Below are positions 12,401-24,775 of a DNA stretch of 64,000 nt, piece after piece. Under the pieces are notes generated by a model. That model was not told where the DNA came from, ran no database searches, and saw only the letters and a program-made list of their open reading frames with translations. The position numbers and the translations under genes were made by a program. Location: NCBI GenBank assembly GCA_013396915.1, contig VWZL01000906.1:528736-592735 (forward strand). The letters are read 5' to 3'. Source of the DNA: Stercorarius parasiticus. Its lineage: Eukaryota; Chordata; Aves; Charadriiformes; Stercorariidae. Within the stretch, counting starts at the first letter, position 1. Each line of letters starts with the position of its first letter.

Positions 12401-15400
12401 GTGTGATGGTCAGGGGTTTATTCCCTGAAGAAGATTATTAGACTTTCAGAACGTACCCGAATTAAACTCTGGAGTGATGCCAAAACTGCAGAGTCCTTAA
12501 GAGAGTTCAAAGATGTAGCCTAGCAGCCTTCACCTTTGGTGTGCTGCGTCTCCTCTTTATATCTTGCTATGGTGATGTTAACTGCTTAATTCCCAAGTGA
12601 AACACTGAGATGTAACCCACAGGAATCATTTAAAATGCATATTATCTATCATCTGATACGGATTATCTGATTTTACTGAGTAGAATAGTTTTATCTTACA
12701 TCCCTAAATACCATGGTGGTAAGCATACTAGATATAAATATATAGTTAGAGAAAAGCATTTTTACTCTCTGACTTTGTCTCTTCTGAAAGATATACTTGC
12801 AAGCTCTCTGTTCAAAAATAATTTCCAAGAGTTCTGATCTTTTAAAAAAATCCATCACTGCACCTGGACCTGAGAGATGCTAGTCTCATTAAGACATGAG
12901 CAGGTCTTAAGGAAGGGCAGCTCAGGTGAATAAAGTGAGAAAAATAGCGAACTATTTTACAGTCTTTCTTACTTGAATGCATGTTGTCTACATGTCTACA
13001 CACTATAGTTTATTTATAAGATGCATTGAGTATCTGTGACCAAAGTTGTATGCCTGTTAATGTTAGCACACTATGCTAAAATGTCCTTGAAGCACATAAA
13101 TTTGGGACAATACAAGTAGATATAACATAATGACAGATAATTTCTTCCTCCCTAATCCTCCAAGGTTATTATGAGTGACTGATTTGTAAATGGAAAATGG
13201 TACAGGTTACCAGTACGTACTGTGTACCTCACTTACGCTTAGAGCACTTGCTTTTGAAATACTGGTAAGCTTGTCAATACTAGTCGTTCAGAAACTTGTG
13301 CCTTGGTCTTCAGATTGTGTCTTAGAACTCAGTTTTATGGATAGTTGGGGATGTTTAGCATTTGGAAGATCAGGTTAGAATGATTAATCTTAGTTATGCA
13401 CATCTCCTGTTAAATTATGCAAGTCTTGACCTATAATAGGGTTTGAGATGACAGGGGGGTTGAGCAGATTAAGTTTCCTTGTAGGGATAGATATTTATGC
13501 ACAGCTGAATCCAGGTACTCAACAGCAAAGGTCTTGTGGTCCAGTTCTGGAACAGCTTGACACATATAGTTTCCACTGAAATCAATGGGACTGATAGATG
13601 CTGGGTAAGGGCTATTGTCTTGTATTTAGTACAAGACTTGAAAACAGAACTATAAATCTTTGCAGATCAATTATTTTTATTGTGTTTTTAACCCCTATTA
13701 TATTTTTTTCAAGTTTTGGCAAATGTACACGTGTGTAATTTACTACTATAAGCATTTCTCTTTAACAGTCACATTAAAGTTGATTTGTAGGTAATTGCAG
13801 ATTGGAGCCTTACAGTGTGTTTCATCACTGTAAAATGATAGATAGTCACAGGGTTGGGTCCATCATATTGTTGTACAAATTATTAATTTGTAACAACAAA
13901 TATTCTTGTTACAATATATGTCACAATAATGGATTAAATTTATGACATTTTCTCACTGTTGTCCTAGTTTTTGTCACTGCAGCCAGAATGTATTATCAGA
14001 GACAGACAGAGATGCTAACCATTAAAAAGTGAACATAATTAATTTTTTTGTCACAAATTTTTAGAAGAAGGAAACCTGGCATATGGTTAACCCACAATTA
14101 TGGAATAAAGTAATTTAATATTGCCTCAAAATAATTATGATTACTGAAAATATAATTACCCTCCTTCATTTTTTGGTAGCACACATTCTAATATTGCTTT
14201 ATTATATGTTAAGGTAAATTGATGCATTTCAAAAATACATATTTGCAAACGGTAAACATAAGTAGTATTTTGGAGTACATCTGGTACATGTTTGAGATAA
14301 AGTTTCAAATATATATAAATTGTGTAACATTATAGCCGGTAGGAAATTAGGCTGATTTTAAATTGAATTTGCCTTTTAATGTCAGTCATATTTAAAAAAA
14401 AACATGCTGTGCAATGAAAGTCATCTTTATTGTCACCAGGGATTGAATTAGAGACCTAAAAAAAAAAAAAAAGACAGAGTAAGAGTAAGCATTTAGAATT
14501 TGAAATAAAAAAGATAAGATCAGTGGAATCAGTGGAAATGTTCCTTCTGACTTTGGTGAGAACTGGATCATGAGAGTGAACCGGCATCAGCTGTGGCAAG
14601 CTCATTTTTATGGGGCAGTCATGAAGAGTGAGGCAGCTTCCATGTTGCAAAGGGGATTCCAACAGTAGTCTTATTAAATAATAATGTGTGGTTAATCATA
14701 TAAAGGAAGGAGAAATGGGAAGACTTAGAACAAAAAGTGTACTTTAAAGGAAACAAAGATGTACTGAAAAGGAAGAAGGAAAAGGAGTTAAGAGCTTACT
14801 GGGAGAAAACATTGAAAAACATAGTGCAAATGCAGAGGGGTAAAAAGGATGGTAAAAAGTGGTGTGCAGTGAAAAGGAGGATACTGGAAAGGGAGATGAC
14901 TAGTATGGATAAAAGTGAAGGACTGTAGAAAGTTGAAAACCAGCAACGATGGTGTCCGTTCCTGCCAGCAGCAGCACCTTGTGAACCTTGGTTTCCAGAA
15001 CAGATGAGTGAAATCACAAGCTCTGGCAAGGGATACACAAATCAACTCATGATAGGTAGGAGAGGAAGTCTGGGACATGTTGATTTATGGAGGTAGGCAG
15101 AGAGTTGAAAGGAGGATTTCATAGAGAACCAAAAATTTTTAAATGTGTTAGATTTTTAGGGTTTTTTTGACAAACTAACAAAGATCATGTGCTCATTTGG
15201 GATTTCCAGTTGCTCAGCTTCTTAAAAAACTAGAGAGAACATTGACCAGAAGCACTCTGTAAGCTAACTTCTTGAACTTCAACCTCACTTTTAACTCCAC
15301 TAGCTCTTTGAGGCATTATACTTGACATCTCTGTGTACTTATGAACAAAAAATGCTAACTGCTGCTGACACAAAAGCCAAAATTTATCCTTGGTGTATCT

Positions 15401-17380
15401 ACAATGAGTACTACCAGAAACAAATTTCCCCTGTATTCTTAACTCAGGCATTCAGTATGATATTCAATTTTTCCTGACATTATTAGCTCTGCTGTGCTGC
15501 TAGAACGGGTTGATGGTGTCGCGGGCGGAGGATACTACAGGCCCCATTTATTCTGTAACCATTGAAGCCTGTGTCAAGACTTGTGGGCAATTTAAGGATT
15601 AAGTCTAAATTGTTTAGTGGATTATTTGAAGTTTCGTGACTACAGAAATGTTGAAAAAATAGGAAAGATTTGGCAAAGTTAATTAGGAACAACTAGGAGG
15701 TAGGACCACCACCATCACCCCCGGGAGAAATTAATAGTGAATTAGGTAGTAAGAGTTGTCCTGGGAACTGCTAACCAGCCCCAACTCAAAGCAGAGCATT
15801 AGCTCTGAATGACTCCACCTTTTCAGACTGCACAGGATGCACAGGAGTGATGTGACACGAAAGGAAAAGCAGAAATTGCTGAATTTAGTTTCAACTTAGA
15901 AATGACAATTAAAAGATGGTTAAAAAAACCCCGGCAATTTATTACCTTGAAAAAGTCTTAATCATGGAGGCAATTTATGTGCAGCTTAGACTGCCTCCTG
16001 TAATCTGAATGCTAGGACCTGGAGGAAGTCTATTAACTGCAGGCTGTTTTAACTTGTCTTTCACTATCTATTTAAAATATAATGCATATTTTCCAACTTT
16101 GTCTTCAAAGTCCACATGTTGTATGGTTAAAACAAGGTCCATAGTCAAGAATTCCTGAGAGTTGTCTGCCTCTGTTCTCGTGTCAGGTTTTCTCATAGAG
16201 AGGTTCAGACATCTATTCAAATAAAAATCTGTGATATGTCATATTCAGATATCACTGTACAGAAAAGGCAGGTAATTAAGAGGCTTATCCAGTCCCACTA
16301 ACTTCAGCAAAAACTCATGCTAACATCATGTGCCTTTCTTGGGCATGATAGCAGCGGTCAGAATGACTCAAGCTTGAGTAGAAGTTGGCTGATGAGTAAA
16401 GCTTATAGAAAACCAAGATTTGTCTTTCTGGAAATACCTCTGTATCAGGATCACTTTTCTCGAAACAAAATTTTTTTTGACAAATTGTGAGTGTTATATT
16501 ATTTTCCATTTAAAAGACACTATTTATGTCTTGAGGCGTTTTGTTTGGGAACAGAACAGTGCTGCATGGTGTCTGTGTGCGGTACTATTGTCTCTCAGAG
16601 AAGTCAGAGTTTGGGAATTTCATGATACATTTTTCCTCTAGGGAACAGTGTCCTTGTCTGGACTACATCTTCCATTGTGTCTTGCAGTTATGGTAGTCCT
16701 GAGATGCCTCAAAGCTATTGATCTAGATGACAGAATAATATGGGTGGGTTTTGGTTTACTGAACCCAAAACAAAGTAAATAATCTTGATACCCAGAGCAC
16801 TCATAAATGTTATTAAGATCACAGTGTTTTACTTTTGAGGTTCTTCTACGTGTCTTCCTGTGAAATACTGATCAAAGTCATACTTATGGTCGACATGAGA
16901 ATCCTATGCTGATTTTAGCACCTGTGACTCAGGCTTCTCTATCTGGCTTGCTGTCCCACAAACCCTCCCCTCTATCTTCTGAGATACGTTGTAATTTCTT
17001 CTGAAGGCTAGTCTGCATTTCATAATTACTTTCTGTAAGAATACCTTAGCTGTATTCTTATGTACTGAAGCATAATATACCAAATTCTGATGTCCATGAT
17101 AAGAAATCTGAGACTGGCAAAGTCGACAAGTGAATATTCATAGATTAGAAGAGTGAAATGAAAAGATTTTGCCTGACGAGATCATGTGGGAGGATAAAGT
17201 CCTAGAGGGGTTGAGGGGGAGCCTGTTGTTATGAAATCTATTTGTGTCATTGATATGGGGAGAAAAGAACAAAAGAGATCCCTAAAATCTGAATTTAAAC
17301 CGATAAAAGAAAACTTAATGTAAAATTGGTCTTGTAGTTTCCATGGACTAGTTTCCAAAACTAGTCTCCATGTAGTTTCA
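9471..17380. other. Non-coding DNA, mostly unique
   Basis: No gene is recognised. Points of note are a moderately GC-richer block at about 10270-10750 with no coding signal, a 14-15 bp poly-A run at about 14459-14473, and a possible ancient repeat around 13550-13610 with the core CACTGAAATCAATGGGA. Such a core recurs in old amniote repeats, but I cannot name the family. Short open frames overlap on both strands and carry no domain. Confidence 0.5.
17347..17365. repeat. Small perfect inverted repeat beside an LTR
   Basis: ACTAGTTT (17347-17354) and AAACTAGT (17358-17365) form 8-bp arms around a 3-bp loop. They sit inside a local imperfect duplication: TAGTTTCCATGGA just to the left and TAGTTTCATGGA just to the right, at about 17336-17384. 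The structure ends where homology to the LTR begins, so it may mark a rearranged insertion edge. Confidence 0.6.
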
Positions 17381-18344
17381 TGGAGAGAAAATATAATGAA
17401 AGGCTTGTGGGTCGAGATAAGGACAGGGAGATCACTCACCAATTACTGTCACGGGCAAAACAGACTCGACTTGGGGAAATTGATTTAATTTATTCCCAAT
17501 CAAATCAGAGTAGGATAATGAGAAATAAAAACTAAATCTTAAAAAAACCCATCTCTCCCTTATTCCCATGTTCAACTTCACTCCTACCTACTTCCCCTGA
17601 GCAACGCAGGGGGACGGGTAATGGGGGTTGCGGTCAGTTCATACCATATTGTCTCTACCACTGCTTCCTCCACAGGAGGAGGACACTTCACACTCTTCCT
17701 CTGCTCCAGGGTGGAGTTCCTCCTATGGGAGACAGTCCTCCACGAACTTCTCCAACACGAGCCCTTCCCACAGGCTGCAGTTCTTCACAAAATGCTCCAG
17801 CGTGGGTCCTTGCCATGAGGTGCAGTCCTTCAGGAACAAACTGCTCCAGCATGGGTCCCTCGCAGGGTCACAAGTCCTGCCAGCAAACCTGCTCCAGCAT
17901 GGGCTTCTCTCTCCATGGGTCCACAGGTCCTGCCAGTGGCCTGCTCCAGCACGGGCTTCCCACAGGGTCACAGCCTCTGTTGGCATGGGGACCTCCACAG
18001 GCTACAGGTGGATATCTGCTCCACTGTTAACCTCCGTGGCTGCAGGGGGATAGCCTGTCTCACCGTAGTCTTCTCCACAGGCTGCAGGGGAATCTCTGCT
18101 CCAGCGCCTGGAGCACCATTCTGCAGGGGAATCTCTGCTCCACCTCCTCCCCCTCCTTCTTTACTGACCTTGGTGTCTGCAGAGTTGTTTCTCTCACATA
18201 TTCTCACTCCTCTCTCCAGCTGTCTGTCTTGGAGCTGCCTGGCATTGGCTCTGTTGGACATAGGAAACCTTCTGGCACCTTTTCATAGAAGCCACCCCTG
18301 TAGCCCCCCTCACTACCAAAACCTTGCCACTCAAACCCAGTACA
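17381..18344 (-). mobile_element. Solo LTR of an avian endogenous retrovirus, internally deleted
   Basis: I recognise this as a common avian LTR with internal repeats of a GCTCCAGCRTGGG motif (near 17791, 17851, 17900, 17943). The orientation is inferred. On the minus strand the element starts TGTACTGGGTTT at 18344 (TG as in an LTR start), and AATAAA is found at 17494-17489, shortly before the motif seen at 17410-17427 as GGTCGAGATAAGGACAGG. The left end is truncated relative to the copy at 31891, which carries about 90 bp more. Near 18215, text that I remember as about 150 bp apart in other copies is directly joined, so the CCAAT/TATA part appears deleted. No internal viral genes flank it. 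The family name is not assigned. Confidence 0.8.
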
Positions 18345-21300
18345 TATATCAATAAAATAACAGTTTCAATCTATCCATTAAAGGGTAAGTACAAGTGAAT
18401 CAGAGAAAGAATGAGGAGAGAACACAGGAGAGTTCTGGTTAATCTGCAAGTATCATTTGCAGAATCTGCGTCTAAAGCAAAAGCTATAGGTATGTGAATA
18501 CAGAAGAGGGAAAAAAAAAGAGTGATAACCAGAGCACTTGTCTTCAACATATATCATACCTATCTGTGATACAGACTTGCCAGAAGCGAGAGCATAGCCT
18601 TATGTGCAGAGTTCCAGAACACTAGTTCCAGAAAAGGCAGAAGTTCTTAATGGAGACAATCAGACAATCATATCTGTATGAGTGTAAGTAAGTCCCCAAT
18701 TTTAACTGTGACAGTGCAGTAAAGAGGACTTGCCTTGATAAGGAAATTGAGTACACAGTGCTGAAAGATAGCAGTTTATTAACAGTTATTTAGTTGAGTA
18801 GTATTTACAGTCCTATCTTTGTCTGTTCAGGTACATACTAGTTTCATAGACTGTGTTAAAAGTATGTAATGAATGAAAAAATAATAATTAAATAGATGTA
18901 AACATATGCAGTGATAGATATTCATATATAAGTTAAATACACCCAAAAAATTACAAATATAAATGGGATTTTCACTTTTTACACAAGGAGGGATTCAAGC
19001 ACCAAATCATATAATTCTGTCATCGGTATTTTCTTGAGCAATGAAAATTCCTTCACCTCACGGAAGAGGTGGTGTTTTCAAATGCAAACGTATAAAAGAA
19101 AACATATAATTTAATACAGTAAGATCGAATCTATTTAGCAGGTCTAACTGATGAGACTCATGAAAAATTATAAAAAATGCCACTGTGAGATTAACTTGTG
19201 CAGAAGAATATATGTCAAATATTGAAGCAGTAGCAATGATTGCAGCTGGGGGCAGTGTTAGTGGTAAAAGTACATATGCTGAACACCTAGATGTACTTTA
19301 TCTTAATAATCATTAAGTTTGTACAGAGTATGTCTGAAATGTTGGTTGGAAAAAGTGCTGCAAATTCTAAGAAAGAAGAATCTCACTGTTTTCTGTTGAT
19401 CTAGAATTTGTCCCAGAAGTTTGGAAGCAGATAAGCAATCTCTTGTTCTTGAGGACAATCTCTTGAGCGCGACAGACCAAACCTAGCTCTTGTTTTACTG
19501 CTGCTCTTCTATTTTATAGCTGTGTTTGCCTGGAAGATAAGGCTTTATTGTACTGTACATGGTTTACTACTAAGACCACTGGAAAGACTTGATTGCTTCT
19601 TAGATGATGAAACACTTACAGTGAACATGTATCTCAATGGGATCCATTCACAGTTGGGACATTTCAAAACCGTGTTGTAAACTATCTGTAGCACATAGCA
19701 CAGGGAGCCTTCCATTTTGTGCTCCCTTTGTTCAGAGTATCCGGTAATCACAGGTTATACTAATTATGTGATGTTATCCTTATCTTTGACCTGTCAGTAA
19801 TGAGACCTATGCAAACCCTTCCTCAGTGGGATAGGGTGGAGAGAGCACGCTCCCAGCTGTGCTTCGGATTGGACACTTTACAGCTCTGCTGGGTACTTAC
19901 AAAGTGCACGGAGGAAACAGCTTCTGTCCTTGGTTCATAGTCAGAAACTCCAGACTGTAATTATACACCTCAGCAAGATAGATGAACTTGGCAGCAAGAA
20001 CTACTGTTTGCCTTTTCATTATGGCTAAGTAGAATGGATGAAACTGATGCAATTGTTACCTCGATCTGTCTTACTATGATCTGGCCTCTTCCCACACTGG
20101 GGCTGATGGGAGAGCAACAGTACGGCTGTGACAGGTCAGTTAGGATAACATTCATCGGGACATGATGATATTGTCAGGCGATCTCAAACATATCTTCCTG
20201 AGAAGTACTGATTACTTCCAGTAAGACGAATTCTGTTTTGTGAAAGAATTTGAGATTTTCGGCTTTTACTCTTGGGAAGATAGATGTAAATTTAAAATAT
20301 CAAAATCTGTGTGGGAAAAAATATCATCGTTTGAGCAAACAGATTCTGATATTTGTATAATACTTTAATCTGTGGTTATTATGAGCATTTTAACATTATA
20401 ATTGCTATACATCTGCATTGTTCGTGTGTTGGTTAAAAGTCATACTAGCAAAAAGCCTATTTTCTCAATAGAGAAAGAAACTTTCAAATACTGTTGAATT
20501 TTGTAGTATAGAAAAAGGTCTTATAAGTGTTTCCAAAAAAATTTCTGGATTAGATATCAAGTCAAATCATCACAGTATCTCTATATATTTTCTTTACTTA
20601 AACGTACTTTGCAAGACGCTGTGAAACAATTTTAATTTGCATATTCAGGACAGAGTGTCTGGAGTTGCTGAAAACTTTAAATATGAAACATGTATTTTTC
20701 AATCTCTAGGATGATGCGGTTTTGTTGGGAGTAACAGTCTCTACTAACCTTTAAAGAAGATGGAGATTTCAGTCCTAATTCTGAGAAAACAATTGCTATT
20801 AACTGAAAAAAACAAAATAGGTATTGAAGACTGAAAGGACTACTTTCACACCTAAATAAGTTAAGCCTCTATATCAAGTCTGCTCGGTGTCATCTGTTTT
20901 CTTTGTATGTAAACTTTCACTAGCTGAGAACTTTGTTCACCGTGATCTGGCAGTTTCAAGTTAAACTGGTGCAATTTATGCGCATGCTTAATCTATGAAA
21001 CCAGGGTTTAAAGATAAATGTAAAAAAGAATCAGGTATCTAGGCACATGGACATATTGCATTTCTAGATGTAATTTTGAGTCCAGTAAGACTGGGGCCAC
21101 ACTTTGGGAGGCCAGGTTGTATGCCAGTCAAAATCACTAGAGGTCTGGTTGGAGTATCTACAGTGTTTTAGGTTTTAATGATTTGAATGATTAATTAAAT
21201 TTTCTGATATTAATTGTGTACTAAAGACAGTTATTCATTGTTTACTAGTGCTCTTGGGCTGTATATGCAAATATATGTATAATATACCTTAAAGGGGAAA

Positions 21301-22024
21301 GAACCACATGAAAGTCCTGAGTAAGTATGGACTACATTAGGATAGTTAAGTGGTAAGTGGGTTTTCTTAGTAAAGGCTACCTGGTTGTAACCTTGTTGAG
21401 TAGCTGTGTCAAAATGTTACATACGATTTGTGAAAATCCTCTGAATTTCACAATGGGAGTACAGTAAACAGTGCTATCATTTTCTGGAAGTTAAGAGGTT
21501 AATTATTTGTTATGTGATAACGCTGACATCACCCTAGTAGTACTGATACTACATCACTCATCATGCTAGTGTTCAGTCTGCACAATATATATCAATATGA
21601 AAACATAAGAAAGGAGTCTCTAATTTAACATACAGACTTAGCCTTCAGTGCTACAGGTATTTAGAGGTATAATATCATATGATTCAATATTACATTCTCT
21701 TGATGTCCTCAGTGAATGACCTTTTCTTCGGTCATCATATACATAAAGGTTTGCAACATTATTTGCATATCGAATTGCAGTGGCAAATAGCTTGTAAAAG
21801 TTACAAATTTTACATTTTTGGTTAGACATAAAATTTTGGAAAATGATAAAGCAAGATAGACCAAATATTAGAGTTTTTTCATGACAGTTCAGTTCTGAGC
21901 AAGGCCTATATATTAGCTACAGGCAGCCCTGATGTCCTGCTTTACGTTTGATTCACCTTTTCTGGATGATATTTAACATTGGTCACATGTGAATACTTAG
22001 GAGAGAAAAAGGAAGGTAATCCAG
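18345..22024. other. AT-rich non-coding DNA, nothing recognised
   Basis: I see no gene, RNA or clear repeat here. Short open frames are scattered on both strands with no domain and no splice-site context that would make an exon case. Confidence 0.55.
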
Positions 22025-22540
22025 TGTTGTGGGTTAGCCCTCGTAGGCACACAGCCACTCTCTCACTCCTCCCATAGTGGGATGGGGTGGGGGGAGAGAA
22101 TTGGAAGGCTGGAAGTGAGAGTATTCCTGGGTTGAGATAAAAACAGTTTAACAGGCAAAGCAAAAGCTGCATGTGCAAGCAAAGCAAAATAAGGAATTAA
22201 TTCCCTGCTTCCCATTGCAGGCAAGTGTTCAGCCATCCCCAGGAAAGTAGGGCTTCATTACATGTAACAGTTACTTGGGAAGACAAATTCCATAACTCCG
22301 AACTTTCGTCTCTTCCTCTATCTTTCCCCCAGCTTTTATGGCTGAGCATGATGTCATATGGTGTGGGCTATCCCTTGGGTCGGTTGGGGTCAGCTGTCCC
22401 AGCTGTGTCCCCTCTCAACCTTTTTCTCACCTACTTGCTGGCAGGAACAGAAAAGGCCTTGAAAAAGTTACAAATCCAGAAGATAGCACCACAGGAGCTG
22501 TTGGGAAGAAAATTAACACCATCTCAGCCAAAACCAGTAA
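22025..22540 (-). mobile_element. Solo LTR of a second avian endogenous retrovirus family
   Basis: The + strand starts TGTTGTGGGTTAGCCC. It runs through GGGTTGAGATAAAAACAG, continues through CATCCCCAGGAAAGTAG, and ends near AAACCAGTAA. I recognise the order of these blocks from a widespread bird LTR. The minus orientation is inferred from a TATA-like CATAAAAGC at 22340-22332 on the minus strand and from the usual U5 text at the left end. The length of about 516 bp is close to the single-copy length of the relative at 26331. No internal genes and no clear target-site duplication are seen, so it is a solo LTR. Open frames over it are incidental. Confidence 0.8.
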
Positions 22541-24595
22541 AGCCAAGAAAATCTGGGTATATATCTGACTTCTGTATAGGGACAGATTCTGCTTCTTTCT
22601 TTTCCTAAATTAAAATATGTTTGTAGCTGGACTTTTGAAACAAGATAAGTCTAACTCTAACATAATGAAAACATAAAATACTCATTAATGGTCTTCTGGA
22701 GAGTCTTCTTTATACCTTTCTCAGAGGACAAGTACAAGGGGACAGCCAATATATTTGAAAACTGATAGTCCTAGTGGAGAAAAAAAAAAAAAAGAAACAG
22801 CAAAAGCAAAGAGTAGAACTAATTTTCTTAAAACCTTTCCTTGGCAAGTCAGATATTCTGCTGGCAGATGGCAGTTGGACTTCCCTCATCTGACCCCATT
22901 TTTCCATATTTAAAAAAACCAAATAATACTGCCTTTGGTTGCAGTGCTGTTTGTCTTGTTAAAATGTGGCTTGCTTACGTACGGACTTAATCTTACTGAC
23001 ACAAATTTTCTGAAGTCTGGGACTAATACCATTTAACAAGTTAAATTATCTGTGTTGATGCTAATGGATCCACTGGTCAAATTAGGTACCTTTTTTTTTG
23101 CATCTCCTGCTTATCAACTCTTTGGTAGCTGGCTGACCAAAGTGAGCTGTATTTAATACTGCATTTCTGGACCACCTTTGTCAACAGGACTTCCAGATCT
23201 TTGAATGAGTAGCATTGTTTCAATTGGAACAATGAAACAATGAATACAGTCCAGGTGAAGTCAAGGGACAATGATAAATACTTAGCACTGTTAAGTCAGG
23301 GCACATATTACGGTATATATTTATTGGGTTTAGGGTACATGGCTGCAGCTATTGTACTTTTAAAATGTTGTTATTACTGTCCCTTAATCACCCTGATTCC
23401 CTTACCAATCTATGGCACTGTTACCTTAAATAACATTTCTCTTCTTTAAATACATACAGACTTTTAACTGCTTATTGTCTTTTAGTGTTCTCTCCAAGAA
23501 GTTGTCATCCTAAGCATATATGGTAAAGGCCAGCAGTTGTCATGCAGGTCTTTAGTGTCCATTTAAGACAGGTAAATGGTGAAGATGGCCTCTGGAAGGA
23601 AGGGTATGCAATATGACTTTACATACTAAGTCCAGCAGCTGAGCCTGGGGAGATTTGTCTCTCAAATTACTATTACATTCTGTGGGCTCTAAAGTATGAG
23701 CATCAGTGGAAGACTTTCTGCTAGAGCCTGGGCACTCCAAGTTCCTGCTGGGCACAGTTCAACCAGGTACATTGTGCAAGACAACTACCTCCAGTGGCCA
23801 CAATAAAAAAAAAAAATTTGCTTTGATGTGATTTACTACAATTGGTACTGAGCAGAAACTTTTGTCAGAGGGTAAGACACCTAAAAATGAGCATTGTAAG
23901 CATTTAGAGTCTTAAAAAAACCATGAAGAGTTGTGGAGATTCGCTCAAAACTAGGTGCCTGTCATCTCCAGAGAAAAGCAAAGAAAGACTTCTGGAAAAA
24001 GTATGCAGGAGAGCTTCCTGCAGGATTCCATTTTTGCAGGTGAAATGGTGTTTGAATGGCTAGTGGGCAAGATATAAGCTTTTTAGCATCAAAGTAATAA
24101 CATGAAGTTTTATCTTTCCATGCTTTCATGATCTATGAAGAATCGCTTTGTAAAGCTTGTCTGATGGCTCTAGAGATGTGCTGAGGAAGTATGTTTACAA
24201 AATGTCCCAGTAATGAACACATTAATGTCTTTTGTGCTAAATAGTAAAGCTGTATGTTTGATGTTTAGTTTCTGTAAAATCTTGTTCCTGCTTTGAAATG
24301 AAGTTTAATATTACCCTCCCGCTTTGTGACGTGCTTTAAGTTTACAGTAGATAAAAACTCCAATTGACTCGCAATAGGGATAAAAATAAACAAACAAAAG
24401 AAAAGAGTCCTGATATAGACATTGACCTCATACTGTACTGTAGGTAGCATTGGTCTTGCTCATCTCTTGGAGCCTTTGCATTTGGTTTGTTGTGGGAACT
24501 AAGAAATTCTTGTGGTTTCCTGGACACATCTCTTTTCTACTAAATAAAAGCAACACAAAATGACCTTCTAAATAAAGTTATTAATATGTATCAAA
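22541..24595. other. Non-coding DNA, nothing recognised
   Basis: No gene is recognised. There is a poly-A run at about 22779-22792 and another A-rich run at about 23803-23817. No coding or RNA signal is visible. Confidence 0.5.
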
Positions 24596-24775
24596 GCACT
24601 TCACAGAAAAAGTGAGCATTGTTATTCCCATTATATAGATGGGGAAACTGAGGCATATAAAGGTAAGGTCATTTGTCAAAAGAGATCCAAGAACCCACAT
24701 GCAAAAGTAATACCAGAACTTCCACCACTTGAATCCCTGTGCCCTTTTTGCTGGGTCACATTGCTCTGCTTTCTT
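24596..24775 (-). repeat. MIR/L2-like ancient repeat
   Basis: The core ATGGGGAAACTGAGGCA, preceded by TATTCCCATTATATAG and followed by a decayed match to the AGGTTAAGT...CACA region, is typical of MIR/L2-derived sequence read on its reverse strand. Such elements predate the bird-mammal split and are sparse in birds. The outer limits are approximate. Confidence 0.55.

Noticed and set aside
12405..12620. Possible old LTR (TTTATTCCCTG near one end, CTTTATATCTTGC TATA-like near the other)
   Set aside because: No TG...CA ends, no second copy in the window and no recognised family.
17628..18355. Several overlapping open frames of 90-146 codons on both strands
   Set aside because: They lie entirely in a solo LTR with a GC-rich internal motif array; frames on both strands arise from composition, and no protein domain is seen.
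22225..22608. 127-codon open frame on the + strand
   Set aside because: It lies within the LTR at 22025 and runs past its end; it is antisense to the inferred LTR orientation and has no domain.
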